A DNA stretch of 64,000 bases from NCBI RefSeq assembly GCF_009671205.1, contig NZ_CP045309.1:2914001-2978000 (forward strand). Direction: 5' to 3'. The translations under genes were made by a program, and so were the position numbers. The DNA is from Micromonospora terminaliae (GTDB lineage Bacteria; Actinomycetota; Actinomycetes; Mycobacteriales; Micromonosporaceae). Every line of letters begins with the position of its first letter. The first letter of the stretch is position 1. Under the pieces are notes generated by a model. That model searched no databases and was not told where the DNA came from. It worked only from the letters and a program-made list of their open reading frames with translations. Below, one piece after another: positions 36,843 to 46,180 of the stretch.

Positions 36843-37574
36843 ATGGCGGAACTGGCAGCCCTCTGGATCGTCCGGCACGGCGAGAGCACGGCGAACGTCG
36901 CGGCCACAGCGGCCGAGGCGTCCGGCGCCGAGCTGATCGACCTGACCCACCGGGACGCGGACGTGCCGCTGTCGCCCACCGGCGAGGAGCAGGCCCGGGC
37001 GACCGGCCGGTGGCTGGCCGGCCTGCCCGAGGGGCGGCGGCCGGACGTGGCGGTGGTGTCGCCGTACCTGCGGGCCGTGCGCACCGCCGAGCTGGCCCTC
37101 GCGGGCACCGGGGTGCCGGCCAGCCGGGACGAGCGGCTGCGCGACCGTGAGCTGGGCATCCTCGACGGCCTGACCGGCCACGGTGTGCGGCAGCGTTATC
37201 CCGAGGAGGCGGCGCGCCGCGCCCGGCTCGGCAAGTTCTACTACCGCCCGCCGGGCGGTGAGTCCTGGACCGACGTGGCGCTGCGGCTGCGCACGCTCCT
37301 CGCCGACGTGCGCCGGGACCACGCCGGCGGCCGGGTGCTGCTGTTCGGCCACGACGCGCTGGTCTTCCTACTCCGATACCTGGTGGAAGGGCTCACCGAG
37401 GCGGAGCTCATGGCCCTCACCCGGGAGCATGTCATCGCGAACTGCTCGGTCACCGGCTGGTCGGCCGACGCCACCGGCCGGCTGGTCCCGGAGGCGTTCA
37501 ACGACGTGGCCCACCTGCACCGGCAGGGAGCGCGGCCGACCAGGGAGGACGAGGTCCATGCCGAGCCGGTCTGA
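36843..37574 (+). CDS. Histidine phosphatase (phosphoglycerate mutase-like)
   Basis: A 243-residue histidine phosphatase. WIVRHGESTANVA holds the catalytic His in RHG; SPYLRAVRTAELAL and RDRELGILDGLTGHG are the phosphate pocket and specificity loop; LLFGHDALVFLLRY carries the second catalytic His. Substrates in the family range from phosphoglycerate to sugar phosphates. It overlaps the start of the NAD(P)H-hydrate dehydratase gene by 17 bases, so both are probably cotranscribed. Confidence 0.9.
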   Translation: MAELAALWIVRHGESTANVAATAAEASGAELIDLTHRDADVPLSPTGEEQARATGRWLAGLPEGRRPDVAVVSPYLRAVRTAELALAGTGVPASRDERLRDRELGILDGLTGHGVRQRYPEEAARRARLGKFYYRPPGGESWTDVALRLRTLLADVRRDHAGGRVLLFGHDALVFLLRYLVEGLTEAELMALTREHVIANCSVTGWSADATGRLVPEAFNDVAHLHRQGARPTREDEVHAEPV

Positions 37575-38421
37575 GGTCATCACCCCCGCGCTGCTGCGGG
37601 ACTGGGCGCTGCCGGTGCCGACCGGCGGCAAGGAGGCCCGTGGCACGGTGCTGGTGGTCGGCGGGTCCCGCTTCACCCCCGGCGCGGTGCTGCTCGCCGG
37701 GGTCGCCGCCCTGCGCGCCGGCGCCGGCGTGCTGCAACTGGCCGCCGCCGAGTCCACCGCCGCGGCGCTCAGCATCCAGGTGCCGGAAGCGCTGGTGGTC
37801 GGGCTGCCGGAGACCGCCGACGGCGCGGTCCAGGGGGACTCGGGCGACCTGCTCGGCGGCCTGGTCGCCGAGGCGGACGTGGTGGCGGTCGGCCCCGGCC
37901 TGAAGGACATCGACGCCACCCGGGCGCTGCTGCACGTGGTCCTCGACGCGGCCGGCCCGGAGACCTCGCTGGTGCTCGACGCGTACGCCCTCGGGGCGCT
38001 CAGCCACGAGCCGGACCTGCTGGTCGGCTCGGGCCGCAAGGTGGTCCTCACGCCGAACCTCACCGAGGCGCGGCACCTGCTCGGCCGGAAGCCCGGCGAC
38101 GACCTCGACGCCGACGCGGTCGAGCTGGCCCGCCGGTACGACGCCGTGGTCTCCCTCTACGGCCACATCGCCACCCCGGAGGGGCGGGCCTGGCGGGAGG
38201 AGAGCGGCGACGCCGGGCTGGGCACCTCGGGCAGCGGCGACGTCCGGGCAGGGCTGCTCGCGGGGCTGCTGTCCCGGGGCGCCGAGCCGGCGCAGGCCGC
38301 CTGCTGGGCCGCCTTCGCCCACGCGGTGAGTGGGCAACGCCTGGTCCCCCGCTACGGCCGGATCGGCTTCCTGGCCCGCGAGCTGCTCGACGAGATCCCC
38401 TATACCGTGGCCACCGTCTGA
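37558..38421 (+). CDS. nnrD: ADP-dependent NAD(P)H-hydrate dehydratase
   Basis: A 287-residue YjeF C-terminal-domain enzyme of the ribokinase-like fold. GTVLVVGGSRFTPGAVLLAGVAALRAGAG binds the nucleotide; VGPGL, PNLTEARHLLG and GTSGSGDVRAGLLAGLLSRG (catalytic Asp in GSGD) complete the site. It repairs the damaged hydrated forms of NADH and NADPH using ADP. The partner epimerase (NnrE, usually fused) is not in this protein, and none is adjacent. ATG at 37558 lies inside the end of the phosphatase gene. Confidence 0.92.
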   Translation: MPSRSEVITPALLRDWALPVPTGGKEARGTVLVVGGSRFTPGAVLLAGVAALRAGAGVLQLAAAESTAAALSIQVPEALVVGLPETADGAVQGDSGDLLGGLVAEADVVAVGPGLKDIDATRALLHVVLDAAGPETSLVLDAYALGALSHEPDLLVGSGRKVVLTPNLTEARHLLGRKPGDDLDADAVELARRYDAVVSLYGHIATPEGRAWREESGDAGLGTSGSGDVRAGLLAGLLSRGAEPAQAACWAAFAHAVSGQRLVPRYGRIGFLARELLDEIPYTVATV

Positions 38422-38432
38422 CGGTTGTTGTT

Positions 38433-38446
38433 CATCCGTTCGGATG
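38433..38446. promoter_or_regulatory. Short palindrome before the subtilase gene
   Basis: CATCCG-TT-CGGATG (38433-38446) is a perfect inverted repeat 12 bases after the nnrD stop. It could be a small terminator or an operator for the protease; no T-run follows, and the same half-site recurs in the bkd control region. Confidence 0.35.
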
Positions 38447-38567
38447 TGTGTAACACCACACCGGCTCCCTACGCTGGTTGACCGAAGGCAAGCAACCTGC
38501 TCGTCTTCCGCCGGCCCGCTTCCCGCCAGGGAGTGGGTCCGACTGGATCGGCCCCCTGGGAGTCTGT

Positions 38568-40055
<1,488 letters not shown>

Positions 40056-40070
40056 CGGCAGCACCATCCC

Positions 40071-40112
40071 GTTGGGGCCCGGCGACGTGTCGCCGGGCCC
40101 CAACTCGTTTTT
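40071..40112 (+). terminator. Rho-independent terminator of the protease gene
   Basis: GTTGGGGCCCGGCGAC (40071-40086) pairs perfectly with 40089-40104, followed by TCG and a run of five T (40108-40112), one of the few terminators in the window with a T-run. Confidence 0.9.
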
Positions 40113-40168
40113 CCTGGTCGGGGGCGGGGTAGAGGGAGCGGCATCAGCCGAACCTAGGAGGTACCCCG

Positions 40169-40669
40169 GTGTCCACCGATGCGATCGTCCTGCTCAAGGA
40201 GGACCACAAGGAGATCCGCCGACTCTTCAAGGCCTTCCAGGACGCCGAGGAGGGCCCGGCGAGCGAGCGGCAGAAGCTGGTGAAGCAGATCCTCGAGGCG
40301 TTGACGGTGCACACCTACCTCGAGAACGAGGTGATGTACCCCGAGGTCCGCAAGCTCGTACCGGACGTCGAGGACGACATCCTGGAGTCGTACGAGGAGC
40401 ACCACGTCGCCGACGTGCTCTGCTTCGAGCTGTTCACCATGGACGCCGACGACGAGCGCTACAACGCCAAGACGACGGTGCTGATCGAGAACGTCCTGCA
40501 CCACGTCGAGGAGGAGGAGCAGGAGTGGTTCCCGAAGGTCCGCGAGGCCCTCGGCCGTAACCAGCTCCAGGAGATCGGCCAGCGCATGATCGATCTGCGC
40601 CCGAAGGCGCCGAAGACCCCGGCCGCCCCGAAGGCCCTGAAGAAGTCGCTGGACGCGGTCGTCGCCTGA
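40169..40669 (+). CDS. Hemerythrin HHE-domain protein
   Basis: A 166-residue protein with a four-helix HHE bundle. Putative diiron ligands: the His of LLKEDHKEIRRLF, His and Glu of LTVHTYLENEVMYPEV, His in SYEEHHVADV, and His with Glu in VLHHVEEEEQEWFP. It may bind oxygen, sense redox state or protect iron. The Lys/Pro/Ala-rich tail is unconserved. A perfect AGGAGGT lies about 6 bases before the GTG. It ends at a strong terminator. Confidence 0.9.
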   Translation: MSTDAIVLLKEDHKEIRRLFKAFQDAEEGPASERQKLVKQILEALTVHTYLENEVMYPEVRKLVPDVEDDILESYEEHHVADVLCFELFTMDADDERYNAKTTVLIENVLHHVEEEEQEWFPKVREALGRNQLQEIGQRMIDLRPKAPKTPAAPKALKKSLDAVVA

Positions 40670-40681
40670 CCCGGCACCACG

Positions 40682-40723
40682 CGACGGCGGGACCCGGCCG
40701 CAGGCCGGGTCCCGCCGTCGTTT
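40682..40723 (+). terminator. Terminator after the hemerythrin gene
   Basis: CGACGGCGGGACCCGGCC (40682-40699) pairs perfectly with 40703-40720 around GCA and is followed by TTT. Confidence 0.85.
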
Positions 40724-40728
40724 CCGCG

Positions 40729-40794
40729 GTACCCGATGCCGCTGGACGCGCCGGTCACCACGGCGAGCGGACGGTCGGTGGTCGGTCTGCTCAT
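40729..40794 (-). pseudogene. 5' stub of a short-chain dehydrogenase (SDR) gene
   Basis: From an ATG at 40794 with the ribosome site GAGAGGAG upstream, 22 codons read MSRPTTDRPLAVVTGASSGIGY, unmistakably the start of a classical SDR with the Rossmann motif TGASSGIG. The next codons (RGNDGGTR) are unrelated: the frame runs into the terminator hairpin of the hemerythrin gene on the other strand. The rest of the dehydrogenase (about 230 residues) is gone, so this is the remnant left by a deletion. Its promoter side appears intact. Confidence 0.75.
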
Positions 40795-40922
40795 GCTCGT
40801 GTCTCCTCTCCCGGACGCGGACCGCGTGGCCCGGCCCCTCCCCCAGGGTTTGCCCAGCCCCGGGCCACCCAACCGCGCCGGCACGCGGCGGAGGTGCGCC
40901 CGCCCCGCCCCGGCACACCCGG

Positions 40923-41013
40923 TAGGATCGGCGCGGGCCGTGACTGGCGCGTGGGGATGGAGAACCATCGGGAAGCGGTCCCGACATGAGGACGCACGCC
41001 GAGCGCCTGGGCC
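40923..41013 (+). promoter_or_regulatory. ZTP (pfl) riboswitch with promoter upstream of glyA
   Basis: A -10-like TAGGAT (40923-40928) is followed by an aptamer-like leader (about 40935-41013). It contains CGTGACTGGCG, a GGATGGAGAACCATCGGG hairpin element and AGCGCCTGGGCC, the conserved parts of the pfl motif that binds ZTP/ZMP, the alarmone of one-carbon shortage. pfl RNAs are known before glyA, folD and pur genes, so high ZTP should raise glyA expression. About 24 bases separate it from the glyA ATG. The mechanism (transcription or translation control) was not resolved. Confidence 0.85.
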
Positions 41014-41037
41014 TTCCGCACGTCACCAGGAGGTCGC

Positions 41038-42474
41038 ATGTCGCTGAACGCCGAATCCACCGCCTTCCGCAGCGCGCTGGAGGTGATCCGCGCCGTCGAG
41101 CCGCGGGTGGCGGACGCCATCGGCGCCGAACTCGCCGACCAGCGCGAGTCGCTCAAGCTCATCGCCAGCGAGAACTATGCCTCCCCGGCCACCCTGCTGG
41201 CCATGGGCAACTGGTTCAGCGACAAGTACGCGGAGGGCACCATCGGCCGCCGCTTCTACGCCGGCTGCCAGAACGTCGACACTGTCGAGGCGCTCGCCGC
41301 CGAGCACGCGAAGGAGCTGTTCGGGGCCGCCCACGCGTACGTGCAGCCGCACTCCGGCATCGACGCCAACCTGGTCGCCTTCTGGGCGATCCTGGCCGAC
41401 CGGGTCGAGTCCCCGGCGCTGAAGAAGGCCCAGGTACGCCAGGTCAACGACCTGACCGAGGCGGACTGGTTCGCCCTGCGCCGCGAGCTGGGCAACCAGC
41501 GGATGCTCGGCATGTCGCTGGACGCCGGCGGCCACCTCACCCACGGCTTCCGCCCGAACATCTCCGGCAAGATGTTCGACCAGCGCAGCTACGGCACCGA
41601 CCCGGCCACCGGCCTGATCGACTACGACAAGGTCGCCGAGGCGGCCCGCGAGTTCAAGCCCCTGATCCTGGTCGCCGGCTACTCGGCGTACCCCCGGAAG
41701 GTGAACTTCCGGATCATGCGGGAGATCGCCGACTCGGTCGGCGCGACCTTCATGGTCGACATGGCGCACTTCGCGGGCCTCGTCGCCGGCAAGGTCTTCA
41801 CCGGCGACTTCGACCCGGTGCCGCACGCCCACATCGTCACCACCACCACCCACAAGTCGCTGCGCGGCCCGCGCGGCGGCATGGTGCTCTGCGGCCCGGA
41901 GCTGGCCGACCAGGTCGACCGGGGCTGCCCCATGGTGCTCGGCGGTCCGCTGCCGCACGTGATGGCCGCCAAGGCCGTCGCCCTGGCCGAGGCCCGCCGC
42001 CCCGACTTCGCCGACTACGCCCAGCGCATCGTCGACAACGCCCAGGCGCTCGCCGAGGGGCTGCTGCGCCGGGGCACGAAGCTCGTCACCGGCGGCACGG
42101 ACAACCACCTGGTGCTCATCGACGTCTCCGGCTACGGCCTCACCGGCCGGCAGGCCGAGCAGGCGCTGCTCGACTCCGGCATCGTGACCAACCGCAACGC
42201 CGTCCCGCAGGACCCGAACGGCGCCTGGTACACCTCCGGCATCCGGATCGGCACCCCGGCGCTCACCACCCGGGGCCTCGGCGGCACCGAGATGGACACC
42301 ACGGCCGAGCTCATCCACACCGTGCTCAGCCAGACCACCCCGGGCGCCAACGCGGACGGCACCCCGTCCAAGGCCAAGTACGTCCTCGACCCGGCCCTGG
42401 CCGAAACGGTCAGCAAGCAGGCCAGCGACCTGCTGAGCGGCTTCCCGCTCTACCCGGCGGTGGACCTGGGCTGA
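41038..42474 (+). CDS. glyA: Serine hydroxymethyltransferase
   Basis: A 478-residue PLP enzyme that interconverts serine and glycine with tetrahydrofolate, the main one-carbon source. [17 protein letters not shown] and [15 protein letters not shown] open the fold; the PLP Lys lies in [36 protein letters not shown] is typical. It is about 55 residues longer than the E. coli enzyme, with an insert around 115-165 ([20 protein letters not shown]) seen in some actinobacterial forms. AGGAGG lies 5 bases before the ATG, and a ZTP riboswitch precedes it. Confidence 0.96.
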   Translation: MSLNAESTAFRSALEVIRAVEPRVADAIGAELADQRESLKLIASENYASPATLLAMGNWFSDKYAEGTIGRRFYAGCQNVDTVEALAAEHAKELFGAAHAYVQPHSGIDANLVAFWAILADRVESPALKKAQVRQVNDLTEADWFALRRELGNQRMLGMSLDAGGHLTHGFRPNISGKMFDQRSYGTDPATGLIDYDKVAEAAREFKPLILVAGYSAYPRKVNFRIMREIADSVGATFMVDMAHFAGLVAGKVFTGDFDPVPHAHIVTTTTHKSLRGPRGGMVLCGPELADQVDRGCPMVLGGPLPHVMAAKAVALAEARRPDFADYAQRIVDNAQALAEGLLRRGTKLVTGGTDNHLVLIDVSGYGLTGRQAEQALLDSGIVTNRNAVPQDPNGAWYTSGIRIGTPALTTRGLGGTEMDTTAELIHTVLSQTTPGANADGTPSKAKYVLDPALAETVSKQASDLLSGFPLYPAVDLG

Positions 42475-42581
42475 CCCGCCACCTGTCACTCCCCCGACGC
42501 ACCGCCCGGCCCCGGCCGAGCGGTGCGCCGGCCTTCCCGGACCCCGCCGGCCCCCGCCCGCGCCCGCGCCGCGCCCTGCGG

Positions 42582-42648
42582 CGTTGATCATGAAGTTGTA
42601 GCCCTGGAACGCGCCCGCTTTCCCTAGGCAATAACTTCATGATCGACG
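42582..42648. repeat. Intergenic inverted repeat, copy A (diverged)
   Basis: CGTTGATCATGAAGTTGTAG (42582-42601) pairs with 42629-42648 at 16 of 20 positions. It belongs to the same family as the repeats at 42698, 57623 and 59267 but has CATG in place of CAAG. It lies between the convergent glyA and araB genes and may help terminate transcription. Confidence 0.75.
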
Positions 42649-42697
42649 GGGCGGGGGCAAATCACCTGCCGCCGCAGGCGGCAACCGGCCGCAGCGG

Positions 42698-42760
42698 CGC
42701 TGATCAAGAGGTTTGCGTCAGCGGCAAGCGCGTTCCGAAACGCAAACCTCTTGATCAACG
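42698..42760. repeat. Intergenic inverted repeat, copy B
   Basis: The left arm 42698-42718 (CGCTGATCAAGAGGTTTGCG plus T) matches the complement of the right arm 42740-42760 at 20 of 21 positions around a 21-base loop. The core TTGATCAAGAGGTTTGCGT is shared with the copies at 57.6 and 59.3 kb. It follows copy A by 49 bases. Confidence 0.85.
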
Positions 42761-42792
42761 TGGCGGGGCGAGGCCGGACCTCCCGGCGCGGC

Positions 42793-42821
42793 GGGGTGGG
42801 GTGGGGTGCGGCGGGGTGGGG
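42793..42821 (+). other. G-quadruplex-type G-tract
   Basis: Five runs of four G (42793, 42798, 42803, 42813 and 42818) with one- to six-base gaps fit a strong G-quadruplex pattern on the plus strand, just beyond the araB stop (araB is on the minus strand). The rest of the 42475-42850 gap holds only the two hairpin repeats; no gene is seen. Confidence 0.6.
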
Positions 42822-42850
42822 CCGGGTGCGGGGCAGGTCGGCCGCGGAGG

Positions 42851-44503
42851 TCAGGGGGTGGGGTGGGTTCGGTTGCGGAGGGCGTGGAGGCGGTGGAGGA
42901 CGTTCGTGCCGCCGCGGCCGAAGTGGTCGTGCAGGGCGCGGTACTCGGCGTACAGCTCGTCGTAGGCGTCGGCGCGGGCCGGGTCCGGGTGCCAGGTCTC
43001 GCGGCGCGCCGCGCCCATGGCCGCCGACGCGCTCTCCACGTCCGGGTACGCCCCGGCGGCCACCGCCGCGTGGATTGCCGCGCCCAGCGCCGCCGGGTGC
43101 GCGGCGTCCACCACGTGCAGGGGGCGGCGCAGCACGTCGGCGTAGATGCGCAGCAGCAGCCGGTTGGCGGTGAGCCCGCCGGCGGCGGTGAGTTCGTCGA
43201 CGGGTACGCCGGCGGCCTCGAACGCCTCGACCACGGTGCGGGCGCCGAACGCGGTCGCCTCCAGCAGCGCGCGCCAGATCTCCTCGGGCCGGGTGGCCAG
43301 GGTGAGCCCGACGAGCACCCCGCTCAGCGCGTGGTCCATGAGCACCGACCGGTTGCCGCTGTGCCAGTCCAGCGCGAGCAGCCCGTGCCCGCCGACGGGC
43401 TGGTCGGCGGCGAGCGAGTCGAGCAGGTCCTGCACGGGCATCCCGCGGCGCGCGGCCTCGGCGGTGTACGACGCGGGCACGGCGCGGTCGACGTACCACG
43501 CGAAGATGTCGCCGACGCCGCTCTGGCCGGCCTCGTAGCCCCACCGGCCCGCCGTGACGCCGCCCTGGACGACGCCGCAGACGCCGGGCACCTCGTGGCA
43601 GGTGTCCGCGTTCATGATCAGGCAGGTGGAGGTGCCGAGGACGGCGAGCATCCGCCCGGGCGCGACCGAGCGGGCAGCCGCCGCGGTGACGTGGGCGTCG
43701 ATCGCCCCGGCGGCCACGGCGACGCCGGCGGGCAGGCCCGTCCAGCCGGCCGCCTCGACGGTCAGCGCGCCGGCGCGGGCCGCCGGGGGCAGCAGCGGGC
43801 CGTCCACCTTGGGCAGCAGGCCGGGCAACTCGGGGTGCAGGCTGGCGAGGAAGTCGGGCGCCGGTGAGCGCCCGTCCTGGCGCAGCCCCTTGAAGCCGGC
43901 GGCCGAGGCGTTGCGCGTCTCCCGGCCGCAGAGCCGCCGGACCAGCCAGTCGGCGGTCTCGACCCAGCGGTCGGCGTGGCGGAAGACCTCCGGATCCTCC
44001 TCCAGCACCTCCAGGGCCTTGGCGAGCTGCCACTCGGCGGAGACCCGGCCGCCGTAGCGGGCCAGCCACGGCTCGCCGCGGGCGGCGGCGAGGGTGTTGA
44101 TCCGCTCGGCCTGCCGCTGCGCCGAGTGGTGCTTCCAGAGCTTCGGCCAGGCGTGCGGCCGGTCCCGGAACTCGGGCAGCTCGGCGAGCGGGGTGCCGTC
44201 GGCGCGGGTCGGCAGCACCGTGCAGGAGGTGGCGTCGACGCCGACGCCGACCACCTGGGCCGGGTCGATCCCCGCGGCGCGGACGGCGGCGGGCACGGCG
44301 GTGCGCAGCACCTCGACGTGGTCGGCCGGGTCCTGGAGCGCCCAGCCGGGCGGCAGCGCCGGCCCGCCGGGCAGCCGCTCGGTGATCACCCCGTGCCGGT
44401 ACGCGTGCACGGCGCTGCCCCGCTCGGCGCCGTCGGCCACGTCGACCACCACGGCGCGCCCGGACAGCGTGCCGAAGTCCACGCCGACGACGTACCGGCC
44501 CAC
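42851..44503 (-). CDS. araB: L-ribulokinase
   Basis: A 550-residue FGGY kinase. VVGVDFGTLSGRAVVVDV (phosphate-1 region, with the TLSGR form typical of ribulokinase), KLWKHHSAQRQAERIN, VSAEWQLAKALEVLEEDP and TAAGGLTANRLLLRIYADVL are diagnostic for AraB. It phosphorylates L-ribulose to L-ribulose-5-phosphate in arabinose breakdown. No araA or araD neighbours are present, so the pathway is split. It may act with the secreted GH43 arabinanase-like enzyme at 5.9-8.2 kb, though they are not linked. Confidence 0.93.
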   Translation of the reverse strand: MGRYVVGVDFGTLSGRAVVVDVADGAERGSAVHAYRHGVITERLPGGPALPPGWALQDPADHVEVLRTAVPAAVRAAGIDPAQVVGVGVDATSCTVLPTRADGTPLAELPEFRDRPHAWPKLWKHHSAQRQAERINTLAAARGEPWLARYGGRVSAEWQLAKALEVLEEDPEVFRHADRWVETADWLVRRLCGRETRNASAAGFKGLRQDGRSPAPDFLASLHPELPGLLPKVDGPLLPPAARAGALTVEAAGWTGLPAGVAVAAGAIDAHVTAAAARSVAPGRMLAVLGTSTCLIMNADTCHEVPGVCGVVQGGVTAGRWGYEAGQSGVGDIFAWYVDRAVPASYTAEAARRGMPVQDLLDSLAADQPVGGHGLLALDWHSGNRSVLMDHALSGVLVGLTLATRPEEIWRALLEATAFGARTVVEAFEAAGVPVDELTAAGGLTANRLLLRIYADVLRRPLHVVDAAHPAALGAAIHAAVAAGAYPDVESASAAMGAARRETWHPDPARADAYDELYAEYRALHDHFGRGGTNVLHRLHALRNRTHPTP

Positions 44504-44544
44504 CCGCTGCTCCTCCCCCTGACCTGGGAGGACACGCTAGCCGG

Positions 44545-44796
44545 TCAGCGCAGCGGGCGCTTGAGGTGGTAGCGGTGCACCTCGGTGCTGCCCTGCACGT
44601 TGTTGACGTCCTCGGCGGCGGAGACCAGCTCCCAGCCCTCCCGGCCGACCCGGTTGAGGTGTGCGATCGCGGTGTCGCCGTAGGCGGTCACGTCGTTGCG
44701 GGACCCGTCCGGGCCGTACCAGACGAACGTGACGTGGAAATTGCGGCCCTGCCCCTGATAGCGGCGGACCAGCAACGCGTACTCCCAGGCAACCAT
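44545..44796 (-). CDS. DUF4177-like small protein
   Basis: An 83-residue protein. WEYALLVRRYQG at the start and LNRVGREGWELVSAAEDVN later match the WEY...LN..G..GWELVS pattern of DUF4177. Function is unknown. The ATG at 44796 fits the domain start, and the longer in-frame ATG at 44835 adds unrelated residues. Not clearly in an operon. Confidence 0.75.
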   Translation of the reverse strand: MVAWEYALLVRRYQGQGRNFHVTFVWYGPDGSRNDVTAYGDTAIAHLNRVGREGWELVSAAEDVNNVQGSTEVHRYHLKRPLR

Positions 44797-44865
44797 CCGT
44801 CCATTATCAACGGTGGCCGCGCCGGCCGGGAACACGGGTGGTGGCGGAACGACGACAGCGCGGTG

Positions 44866-46179
44866 TCAGGCCGGGGCGCCCACCGTGGCCAGTTCGTCGG
44901 TGATCAGCGCGGCGAGCCGGTCCAGGCCCAGGTCGATCTGCTCCGGGGTGACCGCGCTGACCGACAGCCGCAACGCGTTCACCGGGGTGCCGGCGTCGTA
45001 GAAGTGCGCCATCGGGGTCCACAGCACGCCGTACTCGCGGGCGGAGCGGTGCAGCAGCGCGTCGTCCACCCCGAACGGCACGGTCACCACCACGAAGAAG
45101 CCGCCGGCCGGGACGTTCCACCGCACCGGCCCGCCGGCCGGGAAGCGCCGGGCCAGGCCCTCGATCAGGTGCCGCTGGTTGCGGGCGTACGCGGCCCGCT
45201 CCCGGGCGTTGGCCGCCACGAGCGAGCAGTCGTGGGCCAGCAGCGCGCCCCCGATCACCGCCTGGCTGATCGGTGACGTGTTCACGGTGACCATGCTCTT
45301 GATCTTGGCGAGCTGGTCGGCGAGCGGGCCGACCGTGCCGTCGGAGGCGGCCACCCGCTGGTCGGCGACCACGTAGCCGACCCGGGCGCCGGGCAGCACG
45401 GTCTTGGCGAACGAGCCCAGGTAGACCACGCGACGGCCGGTGTCCAGCGCCTTGAGGGTCGGCAGCCGCTCGGTGCCGGCGGCCGGGAACAGCCCGTACG
45501 GGTTGTCCTCGACGAGCAGCAGGTCCTCCTCGACGGCCAGGTCGAGCAGCCGCCGCCGGTGCGCCACGTCCATGCTCACGCCGGAGGGGTTGGCGAAGTC
45601 GGGCATCACGTAGCAGGCGCGCGGACGCAGCCCCTCGGCCCGGGCGCGTCGCACCTGGGCGCGCAGGTCCGCCAGGTCGACGCCCTCCGGCCCGCCGATG
45701 ACCGGGCGCACCGGCAGGTCCACGAGGCGGGCCGCGCCGGTCAGCCCCACGTACGTGGGCGCGACCGCGAGCAGCACGTCGTGCGGCCCGGCCCGCAGCG
45801 CCCGCAGCACCAGGAACATGGCCTCCTGGCAGCCGACGGTCACCACGATCGACTCCGGGTCGACGGTGAGCCCCTCGTCGACGGCGAGGTTGCGGGCGAT
45901 GAGGTGGTGCACGATGCCCTTGGTCCGGCCGTACTGCAGCAGCGTCCGGTCGACCTGCTCCCGGCTCAGGCCCAGGTCCTCGGCGAGGTGCCGGCGGAAG
46001 GTGTCCAGGTGCCGGTGCAGCAGCGCGGAGTCGAAGAACTCCTCGTAGGGCCGGCCGGCCGCGAGCGACACCGCGTCCGGGTAGTGCTGCGCCACCTCGT
46101 TGAGGAAGTTCATCGAGTTCAACGCGGGGTCGTCCACGCTCGGATGCAGGGCCGCGACGGCCAGGTCCACCGGCTCCAC
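44866..46179 (-). CDS. hpgT: HpgT-like PLP aminotransferase (4-hydroxyphenylglycine transaminase type)
   Basis: A 437-residue class I/II aminotransferase. SMNFLNEVAQHYPDAVSLAAGRPYEEFF, QYGRTKGIVHHLIARNL and YVMPDFANPSGVSM match what I recall of HpgT from glycopeptide and nocardicin clusters; the PLP Lys lies in YLGSFAKTVLPGARVGYV. HpgT turns 4-hydroxybenzoylformate into 4-hydroxyphenylglycine with tyrosine as donor. The GTG start lies one base after the Hmo stop. The preceding Hmo-like gene supplies the substrate, which strengthens the call. It is the last gene of the operon. A related aryl- or alkylglycine is possible. Confidence 0.8.
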   Translation of the reverse strand: MEPVDLAVAALHPSVDDPALNSMNFLNEVAQHYPDAVSLAAGRPYEEFFDSALLHRHLDTFRRHLAEDLGLSREQVDRTLLQYGRTKGIVHHLIARNLAVDEGLTVDPESIVVTVGCQEAMFLVLRALRAGPHDVLLAVAPTYVGLTGAARLVDLPVRPVIGGPEGVDLADLRAQVRRARAEGLRPRACYVMPDFANPSGVSMDVAHRRRLLDLAVEEDLLLVEDNPYGLFPAAGTERLPTLKALDTGRRVVYLGSFAKTVLPGARVGYVVADQRVAASDGTVGPLADQLAKIKSMVTVNTSPISQAVIGGALLAHDCSLVAANARERAAYARNQRHLIEGLARRFPAGGPVRWNVPAGGFFVVVTVPFGVDDALLHRSAREYGVLWTPMAHFYDAGTPVNALRLSVSAVTPEQIDLGLDRLAALITDELATVGAPA

Positions 46180-46180
46180 G

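Noticed and set aside
42582..42760. Insertion sequence ends
   Set aside because: Inverted repeats enclose only about 20-30 bases and no transposase is present, so these are hairpin elements, not an IS.
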